Under the pieces are notes generated by a model. The model made no database searches. It worked only from the letters and a program-made list of their open reading frames with translations, and had not been told where the DNA came from. The position numbers were made by a program, and so were the translations under genes. 64,000 nucleotides of DNA from Aphidius gifuensis (taxonomy: Eukaryota > Arthropoda > Insecta > Hymenoptera > Braconidae): assembly GCF_014905175.1 (NCBI RefSeq), contig NC_057791.1, forward strand, positions 6,820,001 to 6,884,000, in the 5' to 3' direction. Within the stretch, counting starts at the first letter, position 1. Every line of letters starts with the position of its first letter. This document shows, piece by piece, positions 36,487 through 48,399 of this stretch.

Positions 36487-38030
36487 TACTGTAGCCATAA
36501 TTTTTCACTCAATTGATCTGCTTTTGGTCCCATATTGGCATGTCGAGAAAGCCCAGTATGTGTCGGCTTGGAATCAACAATTAACTCTCGTTTTTTCGCC
36601 GAAAAAAATAAGGATTTTAAACGTCTAAAAATAACATTTAATAATTCATCGAACAAACAAATATTGAAATGTAAATTAATAGTTTAAACTATTCATTGCC
36701 AGAAGTCATGACTGAGGCAAGCAAAACAAATTAGCATACGTTTCCACTGCAGACTTCTGTTTTGTAGTAATTAATTGTTCTAAAACATCTTGATCTAATG
36801 TGTCCAACAGTTCTGTAAAAATAAATTATGGAATTAATATTGCTAAATTGCATTGGCTGCCTTATTGAGTAGTTTCTCTAAGTATATTAAACGCTAATTA
36901 ATCTTCTGTAACTTAGACATAGATCCAATATTATTTAATATATTTATAAGGAGATTCACATTTATATCCCCTGGTAGAATTTCCGTCTAAAACTTAACCA
37001 ATAACTAGACATTTTCGATGGAGTTTAACCATTATCTGGGTAATTTATTGATTAAAAGTTAGGTATATTTTGGGGTTATTGAGACGCTACATTAGACAAT
37101 ATCTGTCCAGTTTTGATGGACTAAGATTTATATAGTATTTAGACAGTATATGGCTTTAAACTTGTCAGTGAGATTATCTGAAATTGCCAGATATTAGATG
37201 GATATTGGATATATATTAGAATAAAATTTGCAGGTTTTTAGGTTAATAATAATTCATGAAAATGATCTTTTACTATTTTATTTATTGTTAAAGAAAAACC
37301 GAAATCAATTTGAATCAGAAATAACGTGAGATTCCTCCGTAGATTTTTCCGTTTTGCTTCCTTCAAGAATAGGTTTAGAGCATTTCTTGTTGGGTTTTTT
37401 TTTTGATAGACCCCACTTACTAGCATTTGAAAGGACTATTCCAAGTTTCGACATTATTTCATTTTCTGTGGTAGTTAGTTTGGCAGCTATACGATCTTCA
37501 ATGATGACTTCTACAAAAATAGATTAGTTTTAATTGAGTGCTACTTTATTTATGATATTTAACAAGCGAAAAATATTGAAATAATACAAACAGATTTCTA
37601 CCTTTCAAACAAGAACAAAACTGAGAACCACTTATCACTACTTTACCAGGTGATTCTCTTTGGGTAACAAACTTTGTCGCAATTTCTTTAGAGATGGTTG
37701 ATTTGAGTATGGTCACAATAGATTGAGAAATACAGTGATTCTTCTGATTGAGGTATTGTTTTAAGACTTCACACTAGAAGAAAAAAAAGACAATAATGTT
37801 ATGATCTGAGAGTATATACAATTTAAAATATAAACTCTATATTACACTTACAAATTCGTGTTTCAACAAATCATTAGCCTTTAACAAGTCACTTAATTCA
37901 TGGAATTGTTCTATATCAGTAATAAGTATTTTTAATTGATGTTTCTTCTTCTTAATGTTAGTTCCTTTGTTATAATATTTTTGAAGTGAAACTTCTTTAC
38001 GGAGGGTAGCAAAAAAATTCGAGGCCCTGC
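36487..38030 (-). pseudogene. Chain of exon-like minus-strand segments, function unknown
   Basis: Five open segments have plausible splice borders in minus order. Segment 1 is 38030-37852 (LRKEVSLQKYYNKG, LLKANDLLKHEF, donor GTAAGT). Segment 2 is about 37773-37609 (CEVLKQYLNQKNHCIS, ISGSQFCSCLKG, donor GTAGAA). Segment 3 is about 37511-37310 (EVIIEDRIAAKLTTTENEIM, ending in TGA). Segment 4 is 36815-36737 (ELLDTLDQDVLEQLITTKQ, donor GTATGC). Segment 5 is about 36625-36487 (KKRELIVDSKPTHTGLSRHA). Some of these may encode the N-terminal part of the SANT-like protein at 36285. Phases do not all agree, and segment 3 ends in a stop, so this is either decayed or more than one gene. I do not recognise a family. 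Confidence 0.35.
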
Positions 38031-38039
38031 TAGCGTTAC

Positions 38040-38140
38040 GCGCTCGCGTATACTCTGGCGTATATTCTGGCGTTTACTCTGGCGTTTATTCTCCCGTTTA
38101 CTCTCCCGTATACTTTCTACTATACTCTCTGCTATACCGG
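38040..38140. repeat. 12-bp minisatellite
   Basis: About eight tandem variants of GCGTATACTCTG occur (gcgtatattctg, gcgtttactctg, ccgtttactctc and similar). On the minus strand the unit is four codons long and yields periodic peptides such as KRQSKRQNIRQSIRER. It is GC-richer than the flanks and followed by a TATATATAGCGTATAAA stretch at 38160, so it could sit in a promoter or 5' region of the minus-strand segments. Confidence 0.75.
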
Positions 38141-38149
38141 CAAGCATTA

Positions 38150-38830
38150 TACATGCACTATATATAGCGTATAAACTCGGAGCGTCAGTGAGCGTCAGCT
38201 TCTATGTGTGTATGCGTGTGCGACTTTTTGTTTGTTTATTTATTTAAATATTATTAAACAGTTCAACTGAGTTTAATACTTAAATAATTGATTTTTAAAA
38301 AAAAATTCATTTGAACGTATCAAGCAATAGTTATCTCGCGGGTTTAAAGAATCATTATTATAATAACAATAAAATTATTATAAATATATATAAATGATAA
38401 TTATAACAACAATAATTTTGATAATATTACCAATTATTCACAATAGTATTAATATCAATAATAATATCTATAATAATGATATTTTGAATATCAATACTAA
38501 TAATTATCAATATTTATATATGAATGTTATTGTCAATATTATTATTCATATTATTAATATCACTGATATTATTATAAATCGATAATATTATTGTTATTAT
38601 TACTAATATTATATTAATATTATTATTATCGATGATATTTTTGAAATTATTATTTTATTTATACTATGGTTATATATGAATAATATTATTATAAATAATA
38701 ATAACTCCAATAATATTATGATTAACAATAATATCAATATAATATTAGTAATAATATCGATAGTATCAATTATATCGTCGCATTAAAGAATGAAGGGCGT
38801 AAGGAAAAGATGTGGCTAAGGAAAAGAAGA
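38150..38830. repeat. AT-rich quasi-palindromic low-complexity DNA
   Basis: 38340-38770 is built almost only of ATA, ATT and AATAT units, with many local inverted matches. At 38800-38850 a relic AAAAGATGTGGCTAAGGAAA matches the satellite of the foldback at 49-51 kb. No coding. Confidence 0.6.
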
Positions 38831-40440
38831 AAAGGGTCGAACCCTTTTAGACACCTGCTCAACAGCTAATTTTATCACTCAAAAACTTGCGTCACAGTTT
38901 AATTTGATAATGAAAAATTGTTCTTTTCCTATTAAAGGTATCAATGCTACCACTACTCTCACAAAAAATAGTTTACAATTAAATTTTTTTGCTCATTTTA
39001 GTAATTATTCTCAAACTTTGACATTTTATACGATACCTGAAAAAACTGGGTTATCACCGCCTGAATTATTTTATGACGAGAATTTAGAAATTCCGAAAAA
39101 CGTCAAACTCGCCGACCCTAAATTTTATATGCCACAACCGATTGATATGTTAATAGGGGCTGAACCTACTTTATTATTGATGTCGGTTGGGCAAGTAAAA
39201 TTAGCGGACGAACATTTTCAAGTTTGTATACAAAAAACACTTCTTGGCTGGATCGTGGCAGGTAGCACCACGGCGCCTGACCAACCCTTTCCTTTATCTT
39301 GTAACTTAACTCGTCTTGAAAAACCAAAAGCAAAACACGATATTTGATGCGAAAGCCATTTTATTAATAATATTAAACGTGACCCTAGTGGTCGATATAT
39401 TGCTAGGTTACCATTTATTAAAGGCGATCGTACGCTTATCCAGAATTAAAATTAGAATATTATAAAGTAATGCAAGAGTATCTTGATGTTGGTCACATGT
39501 CACCTGTCTCAGATGATTCTGATCATAAATATTATTTACCGCATCATGCTGTGATTAAAAAATTCGGCTCGACTACTAAGGTTTGAGTAGTCTTTGATGC
39601 ATCTGCTAAATCAAATAATAATAAATCACTTAATGATATTTTAATGACAGGTCCTACTATTCAAAATACCATTTTTACTCAATTGCTTAAATTTCGCTCC
39701 CATAAATATGTCCTTACAGCTGACATTGAAAAAATGTATCGTCAAATTTTATTGCATGAAGACGATCGAGCATACCAAAGAATACTTTGGCGTGTGGGCG
39801 ATCAAATTAAAACTTTTGAATTAAATACAGTAACTTTTGGTGTAACCTCTTCTCCATTTTTGGCTATCCGCACCATTCATCAATTAGCTGATGATGAAGC
39901 AAATCATTTTCCACGTGCTGCGCATATTCTAAAAAACGACTTGTATGTTGACGATCTTTTGATAGGTGCAAGTAATATATCAGAAACGCGTCAGCTTCGT
40001 GATGAAATTTTTAAATTATTAAAACGTGGTCAATTCAATTTTCGCCAGTGGGCTTCTAATGAACCAAAATTAATAACAGATTTATCCAATGTCAATGTTA
40101 ATCCTAATTTTTTACTCGATAAAAATTGTACTTTAAAAACTCTCGGTATTTCATGGTAAGCAAAATTTGATGTAATTAAATACTCAGTAAAATCCATTGT
40201 AATACCAGAAAAGGTTACTAAAAGAAATATACTGTCTGAAATTGCAAGAATATACGATCCCTTGGGACTAGTTGGGTCAGTCGTCTTGCACGCAAGAAAG
40301 ATTATGCAAGAAATATGGCAGGCTAAGGTTGATTGGGACGAATCCGTCCCATTCATAACATACGTCTTGACAGATTTTTGTTGACGAATTAAAATATCTA
40401 AATAACATTTCCTTTGATCGTCATATTTTAACCGACATTG
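38831..40440 (+). pseudogene. BEL/Pao retrotransposon copy 1: protease and RT, decayed
   Basis: 38904-39347 encodes the BEL/Pao (A17-type) protease region, with KLADPKFYMPQPIDMLIGAE and LLGWIVAGSTTAPD. RT follows: HFINNIKRDPSGRYIARLPF, a deletion of about 60 bases after KGDRTL relative to the sister copy, then HHAVIKK, VFDASAKSNNN, LTADIEKMYRQI, LWRVGDQIKTFELNT and the catalytic LYVDDLLIGASN. Stops occur at about 39345, 39585 and 40157. It ends in a partial RNase H-side block (DELKYLNNISFDRHI), after which internal sequence is missing. It is nearly identical to the inverted copy at 42.6-44.0 kb. Confidence 0.93.
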
Positions 40441-40744
40441 GTTGTGACATCCATGTACATGGTTTTTTTATATGTTTTAATATATGTTGTAATTAATATA
40501 TGAGGAATATAAGATAGTGTACTGGCCAGGTTTTACCATGGTTTCCCTAAGCCTTTTACGGAATCAGGTACACTCAAAAAGACGATGCCATGCGTGCACA
40601 AGCACATCGCACTTATACTGATAATTATTATATCAAATTATCAAATATAAAAATATTTTTTATCATCATGTATCAACTGTTAAATAAGTTTAATCTTAAA
40701 TACAATATTTGAGTTGATCGTGTACTCTCTCAACGGGGGGAGTA

Positions 40745-41300
40745 TGTTCCGTCGGAAAAAACATATAATAATAAATTGAATTTTGACAATCGATAGTTTA
40801 AAAAATTGAAAATATAATCAAATTAAAATTTAGAAAATTGGTCATTTAGAAAAATCGAAAACATAATTATTCTAATTATTAATTAAATTTCAGCAAAATC
40901 GAAAATCTAATTGATTAAATTATTGACCTATGACGTTAGTTTAAAATATCATGATTCTATATTGAAATAATTATATAGTAATATGATCAATTAAATTTAG
41001 CATATTATACAGAAAATATCCTAATTATTATTATTATTATCAGGAGACTCGGTAGAGTCTCGACTCATTTTTTCCCAGCGCGAGAGATGTTACCGGGTAA
41101 TTATATAAATAGGTTGCGTGTGTATGACGTCACAATTCTTTATTTATTTAATAACTCCTTAAATATCAATTTTAAATTTGAAGTAATAATAGTTTCCTTA
41201 TCAATATTGATGTTTCCCTATCCAATAAGCCTATCCTCGAATTTTTCCGATGAATAATAAAATTGATACAGTACCCCGTAAATGCCGGGTCACAGTTTTG
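40745..41300 (+). mobile_element. Probable 3' LTR of BEL/Pao copy 1 (end approximate)
   Basis: A polypurine tract (CGGGGGGAGTA) directly precedes TGTTCCGTCGGAAAAAA, a typical start of a 3' LTR. Within it are TATATAAATAGG (about 41102), possible promoter-like, and AATAAAATTGATACAG (about 41260), possible poly(A)-signal-like. The 3' border was not fixed; CCGGGTCACA near 41290 is one candidate ending in CA. No matching 5' LTR was found upstream. Confidence 0.55.
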
Positions 41301-42090
41301 ACTAAAAAATATTCTTCAAACTTAAAAATGCTTCATTTCGTCGCGTTCTCTTTCCCTCTTTAATATTGCCGGTCTGATCTCTTCGTTTATCTCTCCGTCC
41401 TCTTTTATACATGCATCGGTGCTATGTCCATTTCACTTCACATCAATATATACGCATACTCACATACGGATACGCGCATCGGATTGGTTCACTGTATACA
41501 GGGATGGCTTGGCGCGCGTTAGATTCTTTTTTTTTTTGTTTTTAAAAAACAATTGTTTGAAATTGTGAAACGAAATTTTAATAAATATACACTTGTGTTC
41601 TACATATTCTAAACTTTATTTTAATAATTTTCATTTTCAAAAAAATTTTTTTTAATTGTTGGAAAATTGAAAACTTAGGATTTTTTCCAGAATATCGTCT
41701 AATTAAACAAAAGAAGTGAAATACCATCAAAATAAAAATTCTTAATTTTTATATACAAAAGTGATTCATTTTTCCCTTTTTTAATAAACAAAAGAGGTGA
41801 AATAAAAAAAAAATATGAATAAAAAAAATAAGGCGGTTTTCTTACGATAGTTTATAAATTTGATTTTGTAATTTTGAAAAACCTGTCTAATTTTTTTATT
41901 CATATTTTTTTTTTATTTCACCTCTTTATTTATTAAAGGAACCAATATATAAAAATTAAGAATTTTTATTTTGATGGTATCATTATATATATATATATTT
42001 TTTTTTTTTTAATTTTAATTTAATATGTACTGGTTCCAATTCTTCCTGTAACAGATTACATAATAAAAAGACACAAATATTGGTAATTAT
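41301..42090. repeat. Spacer between inverted BEL copies, with a 258-bp inverted repeat
   Basis: TACCATCAAAATAAAAATTC at 41722 is matched in inverted orientation ending at 41979. An inner pair is AAGAGGTGAAATAAAAAAAA and its complement. 41340-41520 is GC-richer and T/C-rich, possibly LTR or leader sequence. No ORF. Confidence 0.65.
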
Positions 42091-42634
42091 TGGTTTGGAA
42101 CTGGTGTGACGTCATTGAATGGCAGCGGGCACAGCAATGTGACTGATCTGGTGTAGGCCCCATTGACCGTCTTCACGATTGCGGTTCTGACTACTTGGTC
42201 AGCTCCTGGATATACCTCGATCACTCGTCCGAGTGGCAACTAGTGCACGGAGCATTTTTCTCCACCAGGAGGACTATTTCGCCAACCTTAATGTTAGCGG
42301 TGTCCTTAGCCCATTTATGACGTTTCTGTAACTCGTGTAAATATTCAATATGCCAACGAGCCCAGAAATGTTGTTTCATCTTGGTAATATGTTCCCAAAA
42401 TGATAATCTATTGGTGGGTGTATCAGTGTAATCTTGTTCCGGCAAGTTTCGAATAGGTTCACTGATCAGAATATGTGCAGGTGTAAGGACATTAAGGTCG
42501 TTTGGATCAGAGGACATCTGTGTGAGAGGTCTTGAATTTAAAATACATTCAACCTTAGTGGTGAAGGTGGTGAATACTTCATATGTGAAAAGTGATTCAC
42601 CTACTACCCGTTTGAGATGATGTTTAAATAATTT
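42091..42634 (-). pseudogene. BEL/Pao copy 2: integrase C-terminal part
   Basis: Reading down from 42634: KLFKHHLKRVVGESLFTYE, ECILNSRPLTQMSSDPNDLN, LTPAHILISEPIRNLPEQD, then NRLSFWEHITKMKQHFWARW and IKVGEIVLLVEKNAPC. A frame shift near 42235 leads to GRVIEVYPGADQVVRT and PLPFNDVTPVPNQ, with a stop near 42091. This is the end of the BEL/Pao integrase and its C-terminal domain. The catalytic DDE core is missing because RT is joined to this segment by an internal deletion at about 42634. Confidence 0.9.
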
Positions 42635-43983
42635 TACTGCGTTTCTGATATATTACTTGCACCTATCAAAAGATCGTCAACATACAAGTCGTTTTTTAGA
42701 ATATGCGCAGCACGTGGAAAATGATTTGCTTCATCATCAGCTAATTGATGAATGGTGCGGATAGCCAAAAATGGAGAAGAGGTTACACCAAAAGTTACTG
42801 TATTTAATTCAAAAGTTTTAATTTGATCGCCCACACGCCAAAGTATTCTTTGGTATGCTCGATCGTCTTGATGTAATAGAATTTGACGATACATTTTTTC
42901 AATGTCAGCTGTAAAGACATATTTATAGGAGCGAAATTTGAGCAATTGAGTAAAGATGGTATTTTGAATAGTAGGACCTGTCATTAAAATATCATTAAGT
43001 GATTTATTGTTATTTGATTTAGCAGATGCGTCAAAGACTACTCGAACTTTAGTAGTCGAGCTGGACTTTTTAATCACAGCATGATGCGGTAGATAATATT
43101 TATGCTCAGAATCATCTGAGACAGGTGACATGTGACCAAGATCAAGATATTCTTGCATTACTTTGTAATATTCTGATTTTAATTCTGGTTTAGATAAAAA
43201 TTTATTTTCTAATGCATGGAAGCGCCGATAGGCTGCTGCTCTAGAGTCACCAAGCGTACGATCGCCTTTAATAAATGGTAACCTAGCAATATATCGACCA
43301 TTAGGGTCACGTTTAATATTATTAATAAAATGGCTTTTGCATAAAACATCGTGTTTTGCTTTTGGTTTTCCAAAACTGATCTCTTCTAACCTCCAAAAGT
43401 CTGTCATTTGTTTTTCCAGACGAGTTAGGTTACAAGATAAAGGGAAGGGTTGGTCAGGCGCCGTGGTAGTACCTGCTACAGTCTATCCGAGAAGAGTTTT
43501 TTGAAAACGTACTTGAAAAGACTCGTCTGATAATGGTATTTGACCAACTGACATTAATGATAAGGTCAGTTCTGCCCCTATCAACATATCAATAGGCTGT
43601 GGCATATAAAATTTTGGGTCGGCTAATTTAATATTTTTAGGGATTTCTAGATTTTCATCATGAAATAACTCAGGAGGTGATAACCCTGTAATTTCAGATA
43701 TCGTAAAAAATGTCAATGTTTGTGAATAATTATAAAAATGAGCATAGAAGGTTAGTTCTAAGCTATTTTTTGTAAAAATAGTAGTGGCATTGATGCCATT
43801 GATAGAAATGGAACATTTTTTCATTACCAAATCCAGCTGAGATGCTAGTCTTTGAGTAATGAAGTTGGCTGTTGAGCAGGTGTCTAAAAGAGTTCGACAA
43901 TTTATATAGTTTCCCGTCTTGTCTTTGGCTTTCACTAAAGCACTTGGTAGCAGAGGAACAGCTGTCTTTAGTGATCGAGTCAA
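42635..43983 (-). pseudogene. BEL/Pao copy 2: protease and reverse transcriptase
   Basis: 43983-43483 carries the protease: INCRTLLDTCSTANFITQRL (active-site region) to KLADPKFYMPQPIDMLIGAE. After a short break, 43407-42634 carries RT: CKSHFINNIKRDPNGRYIAR, KGDRTLGDSRAAAYRRFHAL (lost in copy 1), YLPHHAVIKK, VRVVFDASAKSNNN, FTADIEKMYRQILLHQDD and LYVDDLLIGASN. RT is open throughout this piece but then fuses to integrase sequence, so RNase H and most of integrase are deleted. Copy 1 retains a little more after YVDD, which shows where the deletion lies. Confidence 0.93.
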
Positions 43984-44022
43984 TAGACAGACATCCTGCT
44001 CAACGGGAGTTTCTAAGGCTAG

Positions 44023-45250
44023 TCACTCCGTCTTTTTTTCATTGATTTTTGACCCAGTCTCTTTTTTTGATGAGTCAGGTACTTTTTCATGCAAGTATAT
44101 ATTGTGTTTTTTATTACATATTCTGCAATTCTTTGAAAAACACTCTCCTCTGTGACATCGGAGACAAACTTCGCATAAATTGGCCTTTTTTACGATTTCG
44201 CGTCTTTCAGGGATTCTCGCATTTATAAAGAAGATGCTGCTGGTCATTACAAAGAATGTAATTATTCGAGGTATTGATTGCAAGTGTTGAGTGTAAAGCG
44301 TTATTATTTGAGGTATTGATTGCAAGTGTCGAGTGTGAAAGGTTATTATTCGGTTTTTTCACAAATTTGTTATTGAAGCGTTTCTTTTTTTGTGGGGGTT
44401 GTGTATTTTTTGTTATATAGATAACCTCAATTTCTTTTCTTTTAAATTGTGACAAACAAATTGCTTCGTTTGTCATAAAATTAATAAGACTGGAAAGAGT
44501 CTTTTCGAGTATTAATCCATTTTTAGCTGTGAATCTATGTAGCTTGCTTTCTAATATGACGACAAGCATTTCCTCCCGACTCTACGCTTAAAGTTTCAGG
44601 AAAGTGATGTGAAGTCTCAATTGATCGACAAGGGAATTTAAACCTTCCGCAGATTCTGCTCTTGAGTCGGTAAATTGAGTATGAAGATAAATGACAAATT
44701 ATTATTCTTTTAACTTCAAAGGCACTCTAGAGTGGCCCAGGCCTTTTCGTAACTTAAATCGGCTATAGGGTAATGTTTCTTTTTGGCCTCATTAGTCTCG
44801 TCGAGGAGGCGAAATTTATCAATGTTGTCAAGTTCGGTATGGGCCTTAATTAAAGCTTGAAATGAATTTTTAAATGACAACCAATTTTCATAATTTCCGT
44901 TAAAAGTCGGAACCACTGTTTGTGGAAGTTTTAATTTTCGCTTAGGCTGTATGGGTTCGGTTTGAGGAGGCGTTGGGACGACCGGTTGCATGATTTTTTC
45001 TACTTTAGACGCTAATATAAAATATTTATCTAAAAGCTTTTTCAAATTCGTTTTCATGATTGTTATCCGGTTCGGCTACAATCAAGTCATTATGCAACGA
45101 TTTAAATTCTTTGTATAATTCGGTGATTCGATTCATACGCAAACGCATATTTGTCCGATCGACTGAATCGGTGTCTACTAAATTATGAAGCATCGTTATC
45201 TGGGCCTTTAGCGTGGTCCTTTTTTGGACAATGGTCCTTACGGAAACCAT
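44023..45250 (-). pseudogene. BEL/Pao copy 2: gag region
   Basis: 45250-45026 starts MVSVRTIVQKRTTLKAQI with helical gag sequence. 45057-44716 continues in another frame with PQTVVPTFNGNYENWLSFKN and SYEKAWATLECL, a block common to BEL/Pao gags. 44569-44023 ends with Cys/His-rich sequence (CEVCLRCHRGECF, CRICNKKHN), the zinc-knuckle region before protease. An in-frame duplication of HSTLAINTSNN occurs at 44260-44340. Frameshifts between the three parts mean no intact Gag. No 5' LTR or primer-binding site was recognised upstream of 45250. Confidence 0.85.
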
Positions 45251-45660
45251 GATTATTTTTTAATTAAACAATGAGACAATTAATAGTCGATAAATCAATG
45301 CACTCACCAATTTTAATAGATTTTATTTATTATTTTATTATTTAAACTATTAATTGAATAATTTTGATTATTGTTATTAATAACAATGGTAATTTATTGT
45401 GACTGCAATTATCAGAGATAATTTTCGGTCGATAATCATACAAATGATTATGGTATTCAAGTTATATTATTTAAATTTTAATCATCTCAAACGGATATGT
45501 ATAATAATTAAATGATTTGAATTTGATGGTATTGCATGGTATGTGACTTGCCGTTTGATGAATTCTTGGACCTGGATGGTTGCAGTTCGGCGTCAGCGCG
45601 TGGTTGAGTTTTTACTCGGCTTGTGTTGGGCGCGTTTGTTGCTCGTGTATATGTATATTA
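45251..45660. other. Flank upstream of BEL/Pao copy 2
   Basis: AT-rich, then a GC-richer patch at 45540-45650. It would be expected to hold the leader and LTR of copy 2, but neither a TG start nor similarity to the 40745 LTR was seen. No coding. Confidence 0.4.
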
Positions 45661-46427
45661 GACCTGTCCAAAAAAAAAGAATTTTTTTTTTTGTACCCTC
45701 CTGAGGTCTAAATTTGTTCTTTATGATGACACAAAAAAAAAAATGAAAAAAATTTTTTTTTAGGATTTTTTTTGAGCCTGCTCATCGGGTTTTTGTATTT
45801 CCCATTTGATTAACACGCGTGCGTATGGCTGTATATCTTTGACTTTGCATAACTCAGTCAGTTCTAATCCTAGAAAGTTGATATTAGTTTCATTTTGTAG
45901 CTTATGAAAATACCTTCAACTTGTCACTGTACATTTTTTTTGTACTGTTTTTTTTTTCGTCTCAAAAAAAGCTTGAAAATCATGATTTGCAATTTAACTG
46001 CTAAACATATTTTATTTAACATAAAAATTTTTTTCTTTATCAAACTCAACAATTTTATACTTTCGAATAATAATACTTATCCTACTAATAATATTAATAA
46101 AAAACGTTTACAAGTTAAATTGCATATACCTATAAAGTCATGGTTTTCGAGGTTTTCTTGAAACAAAACTATTAACAGTACAAAAAAAATGTACAGTGAC
46201 AATTTAAAGTTATTTTCATGAGCTAAAAAATGAGACTAATATCAACTCTCTAGGATGAAAACTGACTGAGTTATGCAAAGTCAAAGATATACAGCCATAC
46301 GCGCGCGTGTTAATCAAATAGGGAATACAAAAACCCGATGAGCAGGCTCAAAAAAAATCCTAAAAAAATTTTTTAAATCATAGGAACAAATTTGACCTCA
46401 GAAGGGTACAAAAATTCTTTTGAACGG
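45661..46427. mobile_element. Foldback element (about 770 bp)
   Basis: The arms of roughly 300 bp are inverted copies. Shared sequences include AGGATTTTTTTTGAGCCTGC / GCAGGCTCAAAAAAAATCCT, CGGGTTTTTGTATTCCC-type ends, GTATGGCTGTATATCTTTGAC, CATAACTCAGTCAG and TGTCACTGTACATTTTTTTTG. The outer ends are GACCTGTCC and a degenerate GGAC-like partner near 46427. The plus ORF at 45904-46161 crosses the loop and is not a gene. It abuts the left end of the 9-kb element. Confidence 0.85.
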
Positions 46428-46446
46428 AATATCAGGAGAAAAAAAT

Positions 46447-46725
46447 CATGTATTGAAAGTGTATTGAAAATCAATACAAGATTCTTTGTATTGATACGAG
46501 TATTCCTGGTTGCCAAATTCCATACTTTTTCAATACTGGGATAAAATGAGGAGTATTGAAAACAAATACATTTTTAATACTCGAGTTTGCTGTTTGGGAT
46601 ATAGAATCTCAATACGTTTTCAATATAAAGTATAGAGTGAGTATGAAATTTCCATACTCTTTCAATACTCATAACGTATTAAAAAAGTATTAAAATTCTA
46701 TACTTTATCAATACCTAACGTGCAG
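46447..46725. repeat. Left subterminal repeat array
   Basis: At least ten copies of GTATTGAAA or TTTCAATAC-type motifs occur in both orientations, often as GAGTATTGAAA or CATACTTTTTCAATACT. In CACTA elements such arrays are the binding region for the accessory transposase protein. The equivalent right array is at 55285-55577. Confidence 0.8.
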
Positions 46726-47402
46726 AAGCTGTTTTTTTTTTATATTGATTAATATTATTTTTATTAATAAGTCATATATAATTTAATGAATTATTTTTGC
46801 TGATGAACTACGATTGATTATAACTGATAATATCATTATTAGTTGAATAGAATAATGGTTTTAATATCGGCCTATTTTATTTTATAAAATACTTTTTATA
46901 TGCACAACCGAGCAATATCGACAATCAAAAAAATAGAAAAATAAAATAAGCCGATATTAAAACATATAAACATAAACAATATTGATACATCATAGTTTTT
47001 ATCAATAATATTTTAATATTCATTTTATTTCTTAACTTTCAAATATTTTTTTATGAAAATTATTAAAAAATAATCTTAATAATTTTCAATCAAGTAAATA
47101 ATCGATAAACGATCGTTACTCGAGTAAAATTGATTAAATTGAAGGAAAACAGTTGTTTACTTACTTGTCATGAACCAAAGTTATATTAAACACTTCTTTT
47201 ATATTAACATTCAAAATAAATTATTCAAATTTATATTTAATTTTTAATCCTTCAAAGTTATATTAAATATCATGTTAATAATATTTTTATCGAAATACAA
47301 TAATTTATAAATCTTTAAATTATCGAAAATCAATGATCTTATTAATATACAATATTTATATTAATTAATGTTTTATGATGTTTAATCTCAAAAGTTATAA
47401 AA

Positions 47403-47939
47403 TTATTGTGTACTGGAGCTGTTAATAATAGAATTTGCAATATCCCAGTCATGACAAGTGTTTGATGATATATCAGTTATTGTCATTTCATGATTCGATG
47501 AATTGAAAGAATATTGATCTTTTTGATTTTCATGGTTGTCAATCAATAAGTTTTCATTGTATTTTGTGTGAAGTTGGTTAGTTGGTGTGGAGAATTGGTG
47601 ATCTGTGTATAGATTCGATAAATCCCAGGTATGATGGTTGGGTTGATTGTGATAATTGGGATGTACTGAGTTTGTGTAATTTGGATAGTTGAACCAATTG
47701 TGATATGATGGATTTGGATATTGGTGATAATGGTTGAATGAATTGTATGGGTTAAGAAATGCTTGATCTGGGTGACTTTGATTTTGCAGATTTTGTTTAT
47801 CTGGGTTGAATGGATTCTGCAGATGTTTTGGATTGTCTTTAGTTGTAGGTGACAAGATTGTTCTTTTAATCGGTGTATCTTGAGGTGATGTTGATTTTCT
47901 TATTAGTGACTTAAAATATTTTCGGGGGGGGGGGGTCCA
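47403..47939 (-). CDS. Second ORF of the CACTA-like element, Asn/His/Tyr/Pro-rich
   Basis: The minus frame from a CTTTTCAG acceptor-like site (47939) begins with a Pro run from a C-tract and reads RKYFKSLIRKSTSPQD, then a long Asn/Pro/His/Tyr-rich stretch (NPSYHNWFNYPN, HPNYHNQPNHHTWDL), ending IINSSSTQ and stop. It holds no domain I recognise. It starts about 60 bases from the transposase first exon on the opposite strand, so a shared divergent control region is possible. The G11 tract at 47925-47935 may affect the frame. It could be an accessory, DNA-binding (tnpA-like) exon; that is inference. Confidence 0.4.
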   Translation of the reverse strand, partial: WTPPPRKYFKSLIRKSTSPQDTPIKRTILSPTTKDNPKHLQNPFNPDKQNLQNQSHPDQAFLNPYNSFNHYHQYPNPSYHNWFNYPNYTNSVHPNYHNQPNHHTWDLSNLYTDHQFSTPTNQLHTKYNENLLIDNHENQKDQYSFNSSNHEMTITDISSNTCHDWDIANSIINSSSTQ

Positions 47940-47994
47940 GCTGAAAAGCGAAAACAATAGGAAATTAAAATTCCCTAAAAAAATCTTATAAATA

Positions 47995-48128
47995 ATGAAT
48001 AGGCGTAAACCTAAATTACACTTGAAAGACTATTCCTTACGGAGCATATACCGGATAACTCAAGAGATACCTTCAACAAGGAATCCTCCCTCAAATGATA
48101 TGAATGGTGAAGGTAGCAACAATGCCAG
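47995..48128 (+). CDS. Transposase exon 1 (CACTA-like)
   Basis: ATG at 47995 opens MNRRKPKLHLKDYSLRSIYR and runs to NDMNGEGSNNA, ending with AG before GTAAGA at 48129. The two leftover bases join the G at 52051 to make Arg, and the frame continues without a break into exon 2. The segment is basic at the start and has no named domain. The next intron (48129-52050) is 3.9 kb long because a foldback element sits in it. Confidence 0.65.
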
Positions 48129-48399
48129 GTAAGATTTTTTTAGTTCCAGCACAGCTAATGTGAAAATTAATGTTTTTAGTAACTTAATTATTTTTTTTTG
48201 CATTTAAAAGCTTGTAAATTATTGCATAATTAAAGTCATTAATTTTGAATAAAAATAAACAATAGTAAATGTGATAATTTTCCACGTGCATTAATATCTT
48301 GATTCATGTAGATTGGTTCATCAATAAAAGATTATCAGGAAAAAGTCAAAAAATAAACTAAAAAAGTACTTGTAAAAAATTGGTCATAAGTAATTAACA

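Noticed and set aside
45904..46161. 85-codon plus ORF
   Set aside because: Spans the loop and right arm of a foldback element and has no domain.
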